This document shows, in pieces, positions 18,047 through 25,256 of a DNA stretch of 63,341 nt; the first letter of the stretch is position 1, and each line of letters starts with the position of its first letter. The DNA comes from a virus, in the IMG/VR virus record IMGVR_UViG_3300042691_038058, positions 1 through 63,341 of that record; one strand, given 5' to 3'. Below the pieces are notes generated by a model. That model was not told the origin of the DNA and ran no database searches. It saw only the letters and a list, made by a program, of their open reading frames with translations. Made by a program: the position numbers and the translations under genes.

Positions 18047-18763
18047 ATGAAAAAATTACTAGAACTTGAGAAAAAACTTTTGGAAGCCAGGGAAGCGCTG
18101 GAAAAGCAAGCAGCGATGCTAAGCGATGGTTCAGATACTATGAGTGTTGGCTCTTCTATGGTAAACACTGCAAAATCTGAAGACAGTAAATCTTCACATA
18201 AAGGCAAGCGACATAAACTAGATGTCGATGGCGATGGAGAAATTGAAGCTGAAGATCTTGCGGCTCTTCGTCAAAAAAAGAAGAAGTCTAAAGAGCAGTT
18301 AGCTAAATTTGGATCACAGGGTGCACCTTTGGGGTCTAATCTTGGTTCTTCTATCACTGCTGGTATCTCTGGCGGTGGTGTAAATGTCAAGAAGAAAGAA
18401 GATAAGCATCCGGACGAGAAAGAAGATAAGAAGCTTATAGCTGAAGCGCTTGATCGTCACAACGAAAAGAAACATGGCGAAGATAAAGACGAAGATTCTG
18501 CTAAAAAAGAAATGAAGCTTAAGAAGAGCGAAGAGGTCCTAATTTCTTTTCCAAATGGCCAATGGGCTCTTACAAAGTCTAAAAAAGATTCTGAAAAATC
18601 AAATACGGACGACGGTTCCATTTTGTCAGAGCCTCAACACAGAGGGGCTAGTGGCAAAGGAAGAATCCGCATGGATTCAATTCGTGCAAAAACTGGAAAT
18701 CCAGAAGATATGATGATACGAGCAGAAGAAAAGGCTGAAAAAGCAAAAAGTAAAAAACCGTAA
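18047..18763 (+). CDS. EF-hand protein with NGQW motif, 238 aa
   Basis: The protein has an N-terminal coiled helix (residues 1-24), then a canonical 12-residue EF-hand loop DVDGDGEIEAED (59-70, with acidic residues at positions 1, 3, 5 and 12) that should bind calcium. It continues as a long lysine/glutamate-rich, probably disordered tail. Residues 163-177 (EVLISFPNGQWALTK) repeat the NGQW pattern of the ADP-ribosyltransferase and the 44-aa miniprotein. It lies between sheath and tube genes and is followed by a strong terminator. It may be a packaged or tail-associated accessory protein; this is an inference. Confidence 0.75.
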   Translation: MKKLLELEKKLLEAREALEKQAAMLSDGSDTMSVGSSMVNTAKSEDSKSSHKGKRHKLDVDGDGEIEAEDLAALRQKKKKSKEQLAKFGSQGAPLGSNLGSSITAGISGGGVNVKKKEDKHPDEKEDKKLIAEALDRHNEKKHGEDKDEDSAKKEMKLKKSEEVLISFPNGQWALTKSKKDSEKSNTDDGSILSEPQHRGASGKGRIRMDSIRAKTGNPEDMMIRAEEKAEKAKSKKP

Positions 18764-18796
18764 TCCGCAAATTCTATGTCTATAGATATGCTACTG

Positions 18797-18823
18797 GGCC
18801 CTCGAAAGAGGGCCTTTGTTTTT
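18797..18823 (+). terminator. Rho-independent terminator after the EF-hand gene
   Basis: GGCCCTC and GAGGGCC form a 7-bp stem with a GAAA loop followed by TTTGTTTTT. Confidence 0.9.
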
Positions 18824-18841
18824 GCTTAAGTATATAGCTGA

Positions 18842-18847
18842 TATAAT
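18842..18847 (+). promoter_or_regulatory. TATAAT box before the first tube gene
   Basis: AGCTGATATAATCTATAAG, with an extended TG, follows the terminator by 18 bases and lies 65 bases before the ATG. There is no clear -35 at 17 bases (TTTTTG is within the terminator tract). Confidence 0.55.
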
Positions 18848-18911
18848 CTATAAGTTTACATAAGTAAGCACAAATTCAAGGTACGTGGAACCGAACCACA
18901 GGGAGTTTTTT

Positions 18912-19478
18912 ATGGCAGGACAAGTTCCTTCTTTTATTACCGGCGCAAACGCCAAAATTAAGTTAGGCAGTATGACTATGGCTTATGCTCAAGATGTCAG
19001 CTACTCAGTTGATGTAGCTACTATTGGCGTAGAGACAATCGGTCGATTTGAAGTAGTTACAAATGAGCCTATATCTTATTATGTTAGCGGCACTCTTAGT
19101 GTAATCAGATATACTAAAGCAGCTACTCAGATGACTGGAAGAACTAGCATACCAGGTTCATCTAATAATGGTAACTCTATCAATGAATGGCAAGATACTA
19201 CTACAAATTCTGTAGTTGGCGATCAATTTGATCCGGCTAAAATAATATCTTCTAAAACTTTTGATCTAGAAATATTTTCTAAACTAGCCTCAGATAATCC
19301 TGTTGGTGGACCGGTAGAATCTATCGTGAAAATACGCGATTGTCGTTTTACTAGAAAATCAGGTTCAGTAACTAAACGTGGTCTTATAGTAGATCAGTTT
19401 AGCTTCACTGCTGTACTCATGAATCACGATGATGATACCGCGGCAGGAACTTCTGGAGACATTGATCTCAACGGATAA
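18912..19478 (+). CDS. Tail tube protein paralogue 1, 188 aa
   Basis: The start at 18912 follows GGGAG at six-base spacing; an in-frame GTG at 18885 lies in the leader. The protein has the tube layout of an N-terminal FITGANAKIKLG strand, MAYAQDVSYSVDV, a VSGTLSVIRYTK strand and a C-terminal IRDCRFTRKSGSV followed by VDQFSFTAV. It forms the inner tube through which DNA passes. It is the first of four tandem paralogues. Confidence 0.85.
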   Translation: MAGQVPSFITGANAKIKLGSMTMAYAQDVSYSVDVATIGVETIGRFEVVTNEPISYYVSGTLSVIRYTKAATQMTGRTSIPGSSNNGNSINEWQDTTTNSVVGDQFDPAKIISSKTFDLEIFSKLASDNPVGGPVESIVKIRDCRFTRKSGSVTKRGLIVDQFSFTAVLMNHDDDTAAGTSGDIDLNG

Positions 19479-19499
19479 TTTCCGTAAAATGAGGCAAGA

Positions 19500-20099
19500 A
19501 TGGCGGGAATAACGCCTTCGTTCATAACTGGGGCAAACGCTAAGATAAAGTTAGGTAGTCTAACTATGGCGTTTGCTACAGATGTTTCTTATCAGTTAAC
19601 CATAAGTCATGTAGGCGTAAGGGCCATGGGCATGCTAGAAGTAGCAAGCTATGAACCTACATCCTATGCTGTTTCAGGTACTTTTTCTGTAATACGCTAC
19701 ACTAAAGAAGCAGGCTCTGATCAAGTTTCGCTAGTAAGATTTGTAGATGGACAGGCCGAGATTTCATCTGCTGGTCAAGCTATTGTAGGCGCAAGCAAAG
19801 GTGGCAACTCAGTAAATGAATGGAACGACGCCAATTCTGGACGCATAGGCGATCAACTGGATCCAGGACTTATACTTAGCTCGCTTACATTTGACTTAGA
19901 GATATATGTTAAATCTAAATTTGAAACAAATGAAAATATACCTGTTCTTAGAATAAGAGATTGTCGTATAACTGGAAAATCTGGGTCGTTAAATAAGCGC
20001 GCACTTATGACTGATCAGTTTTCTTTTAACGGTATACTTATGGATAGCGACGGAGATAGGTCATCCTCTCACTCAACGACAAAAAGAGATCTGAGTTAA
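19500..20099 (+). CDS. Tail tube protein paralogue 2, 199 aa
   Basis: GAGG lies five bases before the ATG. It is clearly related to paralogue 1 (PSFITGANAKIKLGSLTMAF, VSGTFSVIRYTKEA, LRIRDCRITGKSG, TDQFSFNGIL) with a longer central loop. It may form the tube together with paralogue 1 or be a specialised ring at one tail end. Confidence 0.82.
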   Translation: MAGITPSFITGANAKIKLGSLTMAFATDVSYQLTISHVGVRAMGMLEVASYEPTSYAVSGTFSVIRYTKEAGSDQVSLVRFVDGQAEISSAGQAIVGASKGGNSVNEWNDANSGRIGDQLDPGLILSSLTFDLEIYVKSKFETNENIPVLRIRDCRITGKSGSLNKRALMTDQFSFNGILMDSDGDRSSSHSTTKRDLS

Positions 20100-20101
20100 T
20101 C

Positions 20102-20659
20102 ATGAGCAAAATTAGACCATTTTTTTTTACAGGTGCACGAGCAAAAATAAAGGTCAATAATAAGACTCTTGCCTACGCAACCAATATATCGTATTCGATT
20201 GATATAAATCACTCTGCGCCAGTGCTGTTGGGTATGTATGAGGCCTCTTCCGTAGAGCCTTTAAGCTATAAAGTTAATGGTGAGTTTACTATAATAAGAT
20301 ATGTCTCTGGTATCTCTGATGCTAACATAGTAAACACTGCAGACAAAGAGACTGGCAACGGAATAGGAAACTGGAAGAGCTTCAACAGTCCGGCAAATGA
20401 TCCTCTTAAATATGCCACTGATTCTAGAACTAACGAATCGCTTAATCCAGGCAGACTAGATCAGGCTTCTGGCTTTGATATAGAAATATGGCAGGACAAC
20501 GTTCCAGCTGCTAAAATAAGAAATGCCAGAATTACGCGTGCTAGCTTTAGTGTATCAGTAGATACGCTTGCACAGCAAGTATTTTCTTTTACAGCACTTT
20601 ATGCAGATGAGGATAGCTTTCTGGCTGATTTTTCAGGCAGAGGGCAACAATTTGACTAA
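20102..20659 (+). CDS. Tail tube protein paralogue 3, 185 aa
   Basis: It starts two bases after the previous stop with only a weak site. It keeps FFTGARAKIKVNNKTLAYATN, NGEFTIIRY and a C-terminal IRNARITRASFSV and FSFTALYADED. It is more diverged than paralogues 1 and 2. Confidence 0.75.
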   Translation: MSKIRPFFFTGARAKIKVNNKTLAYATNISYSIDINHSAPVLLGMYEASSVEPLSYKVNGEFTIIRYVSGISDANIVNTADKETGNGIGNWKSFNSPANDPLKYATDSRTNESLNPGRLDQASGFDIEIWQDNVPAAKIRNARITRASFSVSVDTLAQQVFSFTALYADEDSFLADFSGRGQQFD

Positions 20660-20661
20660 CT

Positions 20662-21186
20662 ATGAGTGGACAAAATAAGCTAGATAATTTTAATTTATTA
20701 GAGAGTGTAGCTAGTAACGCAATTAGTGGCGTTGGTTCTATAGTGGCGGCAAAACCCGTTGCTAAATATTTTAGCGGTGCTAGATGTATACTTAGAGTTA
20801 ACGGTAATATACTAGCTTTTGCCACCGGGATATCTTGGACTATACACACCGAAGCTGAAGAGATAACAACTATAGACTCCTATATGCCGCATGAACTTGC
20901 TCCAAATCGTGTAAAAGTAAACGGCACTATATCTGGCCTTAGAATACCAGGCAATGGTCCGGGCTATAAGCTTATGCAGGCTAACATGTTAAATTTTGCA
21001 CATCAAAAATATATAGATATAGAAGTTCGCGATTCACAGACAGATAATTTAATTTTTCAGACAAATAAAGCACTTATAACTAGAAGATCAGAGTCAGTAA
21101 GGTCAGAAGGAATGGCAGAAATGACATTAGACTTTATGGCAATTGGTTTTATAGATGAAGTGGTCAATCCAGCTAAGCCAGGATAG
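20662..21186 (+). CDS. Tail tube-like protein paralogue 4, 174 aa
   Basis: It starts two bases after the previous stop. A 30-residue N-terminal helical extension precedes FSGARCILRVNGNILAFATG, which aligns with the start of the other tube proteins, and NRVKVNGTISGLRIP. The last strands end in MTLDFMAIGF. It is the most distant paralogue and may be a tube initiator or terminator ring near the baseplate; that is an inference. Confidence 0.7.
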   Translation: MSGQNKLDNFNLLESVASNAISGVGSIVAAKPVAKYFSGARCILRVNGNILAFATGISWTIHTEAEEITTIDSYMPHELAPNRVKVNGTISGLRIPGNGPGYKLMQANMLNFAHQKYIDIEVRDSQTDNLIFQTNKALITRRSESVRSEGMAEMTLDFMAIGFIDEVVNPAKPG

Positions 21187-21213
21187 CATCTGCTGATTTT
21201 GCGCATATTTGCG

Positions 21214-21219
21214 TATAAT
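21214..21219 (+). promoter_or_regulatory. TATAAT box before the chaperone gene
   Basis: TTTGCGCATATTTGCGTATAATAAA contains a 10-base direct repeat (TTTGCGYATA) whose second copy runs into the TATAAT. It is 28 bases before the ATG, with no -35 (TGCTGA at 17). The repeat could bind a regulator. Confidence 0.5.
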
Positions 21220-21247
21220 AAATAAAAATAAGCACTAAGGAGAGGTC

Positions 21248-21625
21248 ATGGAACTTCCAAAGAATGAAAAATCTTTTGACGTAAGTTTAATAGGCGAGAC
21301 AACTGGGAAAAAATACGAGGGCACTTTTACTGTAAAGTGCGTATTGAACATTTCAGATAAAAGACGCCTAGAGATAGAGCGATCTAGATTATCAGCAGAT
21401 ACGGTAAATCCGTCTGTTAGTCTATCTGCAATTTCTGGTGTTGTGGCAAATCTTAGAATAAGAGTAGTTCAGGGACCAGAATGGTTCAAGCAATCTATAG
21501 ATAATCTTGATTTTCTAGATGAAGATATTTTGTATGAAGTATTCTCAAAATGTATGGAAAAAAGCGAAGAATGGACCTCTGAAGTCAAAAAGAAGTCTGT
21601 TGGGGAACCTCTAGCGGGAAACTGA
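21248..21625 (+). CDS. Tail assembly chaperone, G-type short product, 125 aa
   Basis: AAGGAG lies five bases before the ATG. The position after the tube and before the tape measure, the size and the mixed strand and helix layout are those of gpG-type chaperones, which coat the tape measure protein during tail assembly. The gene ends at a GGGAAAC slippery heptamer directly followed by TGA, so a fraction of ribosomes should shift by -1 and make a longer G-T fusion. Confidence 0.85.
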   Translation: MELPKNEKSFDVSLIGETTGKKYEGTFTVKCVLNISDKRRLEIERSRLSADTVNPSVSLSAISGVVANLRIRVVQGPEWFKQSIDNLDFLDEDILYEVFSKCMEKSEEWTSEVKKKSVGEPLAGN

Positions 21626-21650
21626 CGGCGGGAGATCTAGAGGGTCTCCC
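21616..21650 (+). promoter_or_regulatory. Programmed -1 ribosomal frameshift site
   Basis: The heptamer G-GGA-AAC (21616-21622) is in the correct register of the upstream frame and is followed at once by its TGA stop. A stem GGGAGA/TCTCCC (21630-21635 with 21645-21650) begins seven bases after the heptamer, an optimal distance for a stimulatory structure. The -1 frame is open from 21583 to 22065. Confidence 0.9.
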
Positions 21651-22065
21651 AGTATACGAGGCTATACATAACATAGCAATTTCAAATAGTTTGCTTAAAG
21701 CAGACTCTCTAGACTCCACCGAGTTATTTCTACGAAGTTGGTGGAGCAAAACTTATAATAGGCCACTAAAAGATCCGCTGCTTAACTCTTACAATGTTTA
21801 CGAGTTACTATATGAATTTTTTGATAAACATGAGAGAGAAAAGCAGCGCGAAAGACGACTTGAGGAAGAAACTGATAAAATAGAAGATGATAAGCGCCAG
21901 AAAGCACTTGATTGGGCTGATGAACAGGAGCGCGCCGAGATGGAGTCTACTGCAAACAGCAATAATTCGCAGCAGCGCACTGACGATCAAGAAGAATGGA
22001 TGGTGCAGGAGTTAAAGAAGCAGTATGGCGATAATTTTGGAGACGACGTCAACATCGATTTTTAA
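21622..22065 (+). CDS. Tail assembly chaperone T-domain, made only by -1 frameshift
   Basis: The reading frame has no ribosome binding site or credible start of its own, and connects to the upstream chaperone through the slippery site, giving a 272-residue fusion. The T part has a helical RSWWSKTYNRPLKDPLL segment and a long charged helix (HEREKQRERRLEEETDKIED). In lambda-type systems the T part binds the tube protein while the G part holds the tape measure. Confidence 0.85.
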   Translation: MTAGDLEGLPVYEAIHNIAISNSLLKADSLDSTELFLRSWWSKTYNRPLKDPLLNSYNVYELLYEFFDKHEREKQRERRLEEETDKIEDDKRQKALDWADEQERAEMESTANSNNSQQRTDDQEEWMVQELKKQYGDNFGDDVNIDF

Positions 22066-22074
22066 AGGTTAAGT

Positions 22075-25000
22075 ATGCAGCAACCGAACACAAAGCGAGA
22101 TAATAAGAGTGTAGCCGATGAAGCAGCGGAGTATGCCAGACAAAATTCCGTATTTGCAAATGTAGACGCTCTTTCTGGCAATTTAAAGACAGTTGCACAA
22201 TCGCTATTGCAACAACTAGAGCAGAACGTTGCCATAATCAAAAGACAGAATGAAATAGCGATAAAAAAAATTCAAACATCTAACATGTCCCCCGAAGATG
22301 CATCTGGTGCGATTACTGACATTGAGAACGACGCAATATCGTCAATTCAACGATTCTATTCTCAGGCTGCTACACAACTACATAAACACTCTGCAGTAAT
22401 TTCTACAGAAAGAAATATTTCTAGAAGTATAGCTACTTCATCTCATTCAGCTGGAATGGCGATATCTTATAGAGACTATATAGGGGATAGCGATGTTCGA
22501 TACTCTTCTGCAATAAGTCTAGAGCAGCAACAGCAGATATTTAAAAAAGCTGCGCATGAGAAGAGTCGTGAGCGCACTGAATTAATGCGCACGATAAATG
22601 AATCAAAAGATAGATCTCCTGAACAAGTAGCAGCAGACACCAAGCGACTAGAAGAAATTGACAGAGAAATAGCACTTTCTTCAAAAAAGTCAGCGGCATA
22701 TAAAAAAGCTGGCGAAGTAAAGCGTGTGAGCGAGTATGGTGATGAGAAAGTACAGAGACGAATTGAAGGTTTTTTAGAAGATTTTGCTGAAGACGTAGGA
22801 TTTGATGAGCTTAAAGAAGAGGTTAGAGCTGGTAAAAAGAGTTCAAGAGATTACAGGGCCGACAGAGCTGCTAATGTTGCAACTATAAAAAATATTCAGC
22901 AAGGCACGTGGTCTAGTAAGGCTCTTGGCTTAGGTTTGAGTAAAGATGTTGCTGCTCTTACTGAGGGCAAAGGCATAGATGAATTAAGGAAAATGCAGGC
23001 CACAGCATTTGAGACAAAGCAGTCAGCCGATCAAAGTGGAGATATAGACGCGATACTTAAGGCCGGTAAAGAACTGGATGCTTTAACTAAAACTGTAGAA
23101 AAGCTAAATAAAGTTCAGCAAGATAATTTGAAGTTAGGCGAAATTAACAGGCAAAAAGAGCAGCAAAAAGAAAGGCAAGAGCGCCAAGAAGGCGTTGGCG
23201 GTGGTTATCTTGGAGCGGCTGCGATGTTTGGCGGTGGAGCGGCTAAGATTTACGAGGATCTATTCGTAGAAGGTGAGCTAAGAAAAACAAGAGCCAATAC
23301 TGTACTACAACAGCAAGCAAATCAAATTGTTATGGGCAATATTAGGGGAGTGGACAATCTGAGCATATCAGATTTGTCTCAAAGTATATATGCAAAACAA
23401 GCAGAAAATGAAGCGATTGAATTGCAAAAAAATAGTCAATTAGTTGGTGGCGCGCAAATACTTAATCAAGCCAGGAGAAACACCAGGGCTGCGGGTCTTT
23501 TTGGTCTTCTTAATATTTTTGGAGATGCAAAGGCCGTGGCAGAAGGTACAGTTAGTGCAGAAAAAGTTGCAGCTACAGCCGAAACTATAAAACAAGAAAA
23601 AATAGCAGCCAATGCGTATGAAACTTATCTAGGTAATAAGTACATGGACAGAGGGATAGGCTTAGCTAGAGCCAGTATTGGCAACAATGCAGCGCTTGAC
23701 TACGCAAAAAAAATAGCAATTACAGGTGAGTATGGCGGCGGTGAACTTGATCGCTTAAGTAATTACGGAGTAAGCTACGATGATGTAATTAGAAATATGC
23801 CTACCATGGTAAAGGGTAGGTTTAAGAAAGGCGAGTTTGGAAGTGTATTTCAGACAGCCGGTCTTCTTGAGCAAAAAGGAGTAATGACTGAGGCCGATTA
23901 TATACAGCTAGCGGCTCAAAATAATCGTGCTGGTGGCACTCAAAAAGACTTAAATCAATCTATTGCTATAGGTATACAAGAAGGATTTGACAACGATTTT
24001 ATTAAAGAGCTGGGTCACACAATTACTGACCTTAATGTGACAATGCAAAAATACGGTGGCGGAAATATGCAACTTGGACAGTCTATTATGTCACTGGTAT
24101 CTCAATTTAAAAAATCTGGCTTCACTGACTCAGCTGCCAGAGCAGCAGCAGTAGAGTCAATTCAAAAAACAACAGATAGATCTTCTTCCACTAGTCGAAG
24201 TTTTGCCACTGCTGTAGAGGCTAATGAGTTAATGAATAAAGGCCTTAATCCTTTAGAGGCATTTAGAGTTGCTGAAATGAGTTTGGATGAAGTTAAGCGT
24301 GCAAAAGATCTATTAGAAAAAAAAGCAAAAGGAGGACTCACTGAGGACGAAAAATCAAAGTTAGAGGCACTTGAGAGCGGTGGCGTTAATGCTGAAAACA
24401 TCTCTAAAGCATATTACAGTAAGCTCAGAAAATCATTCACTACTGATCTTCTTTCAATGCCAACTAGTGGACCTGAGCTTCTTCAATTAAATGATATGTT
24501 ACAAGAAGGTAATAATCCGGATAAGACGGTTGAGTACATGAAGAAAAACGAGCAAAAGCTTAGACAAATAATGGGTAAACAAAGATTTAGTGAACTTATG
24601 TCTAGACTTACTCCTGCAAATGCTAATTTAAGTGATCAAACAAATACTCTACCAGATACTCCGCAAGCTTCTGTCGATAAGGCACAAGCATCTAAGCAAG
24701 AGCAAGAACGACTATATGCGCAGAAAGCATTTGAAAAACTCTTTGGACAGTACGAGAAAAGTCCGACTAAAGGTTTAGAAGAGCTTATGGCAAAATTTGC
24801 TGGAGCTATAGCTAGTACAGATGTATCAAAACCTAAACCAAAATCAACTGAAGACATGAAAGATGGTGCTGCTAAAACTATTGTTGATGGTGCTGAAAGC
24901 TTTGCAACAGTAATAAGAGGTGCTGCCGATTATTTTCATGAAAAAATTACTGGAAAGAAGTCACCTGGACAATCGGCTCAAACAAATGTGACAACTGTAA

Positions 25001-25086
25001 ATTCTACTAAGCAATTACAGCAGAATAACGCTGGGGTAAAACAAGAAAAGAAGCCCACAAACAACACGACTGGAAAATCAGAATGA
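22075..25086 (+). CDS. Tail tape measure protein, 1003 aa
   Basis: AAGG lies six bases before the ATG. The protein is long and mainly helical with many coiled-coil stretches (residues about 130-370), a glycine-rich hydrophobic segment (GGGYLGAAAMFGGGAAK, about 378-394) and a low-complexity C-terminus. Its position directly after the frameshifted chaperones is diagnostic. At about 0.15 nm per residue it predicts a tail near 150 nm. Confidence 0.88.
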   Translation: MQQPNTKRDNKSVADEAAEYARQNSVFANVDALSGNLKTVAQSLLQQLEQNVAIIKRQNEIAIKKIQTSNMSPEDASGAITDIENDAISSIQRFYSQAATQLHKHSAVISTERNISRSIATSSHSAGMAISYRDYIGDSDVRYSSAISLEQQQQIFKKAAHEKSRERTELMRTINESKDRSPEQVAADTKRLEEIDREIALSSKKSAAYKKAGEVKRVSEYGDEKVQRRIEGFLEDFAEDVGFDELKEEVRAGKKSSRDYRADRAANVATIKNIQQGTWSSKALGLGLSKDVAALTEGKGIDELRKMQATAFETKQSADQSGDIDAILKAGKELDALTKTVEKLNKVQQDNLKLGEINRQKEQQKERQERQEGVGGGYLGAAAMFGGGAAKIYEDLFVEGELRKTRANTVLQQQANQIVMGNIRGVDNLSISDLSQSIYAKQAENEAIELQKNSQLVGGAQILNQARRNTRAAGLFGLLNIFGDAKAVAEGTVSAEKVAATAETIKQEKIAANAYETYLGNKYMDRGIGLARASIGNNAALDYAKKIAITGEYGGGELDRLSNYGVSYDDVIRNMPTMVKGRFKKGEFGSVFQTAGLLEQKGVMTEADYIQLAAQNNRAGGTQKDLNQSIAIGIQEGFDNDFIKELGHTITDLNVTMQKYGGGNMQLGQSIMSLVSQFKKSGFTDSAARAAAVESIQKTTDRSSSTSRSFATAVEANELMNKGLNPLEAFRVAEMSLDEVKRAKDLLEKKAKGGLTEDEKSKLEALESGGVNAENISKAYYSKLRKSFTTDLLSMPTSGPELLQLNDMLQEGNNPDKTVEYMKKNEQKLRQIMGKQRFSELMSRLTPANANLSDQTNTLPDTPQASVDKAQASKQEQERLYAQKAFEKLFGQYEKSPTKGLEELMAKFAGAIASTDVSKPKPKSTEDMKDGAAKTIVDGAESFATVIRGAADYFHEKITGKKSPGQSAQTNVTTVNSTKQLQQNNAGVKQEKKPTNNTTGKSE

Positions 25087-25256
25087 TATTTGTCATACTA
25101 TTTTTTTCAATATTTATTCTATCTAAAATTATACAATTTTTAGACATTAAATTTCAACTAAATTTAATAAAGCCAAATACAGTGGAAGACGACATACGAT
25201 ATATAAGAAATTCACAAGAGTATTGGATAATAAAAGATCTATATCATGACAAATAA
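25083..25256 (+). CDS. Small membrane-anchored protein, 57 aa
   Basis: The ATG overlaps the tape measure stop (ATGA) and the gene ends inside the hub gene start. MIFVILFFSIFILSKIIQFL is a clear membrane segment, followed by a soluble part. It is unrecognised; its coupling to tape measure and hub genes suggests a role in injection or assembly at the membrane, or a tail-tip peptide. Confidence 0.6.
   Translation: MIFVILFFSIFILSKIIQFLDIKFQLNLIKPNTVEDDIRYIRNSQEYWIIKDLYHDK

Noticed and set aside
21691-22065. Independent gene starting with TTG at 21691
   Set aside because: There is no ribosome binding site, the same frame is open back to 21583, and a perfect -1 slippery site joins it to the preceding gene.
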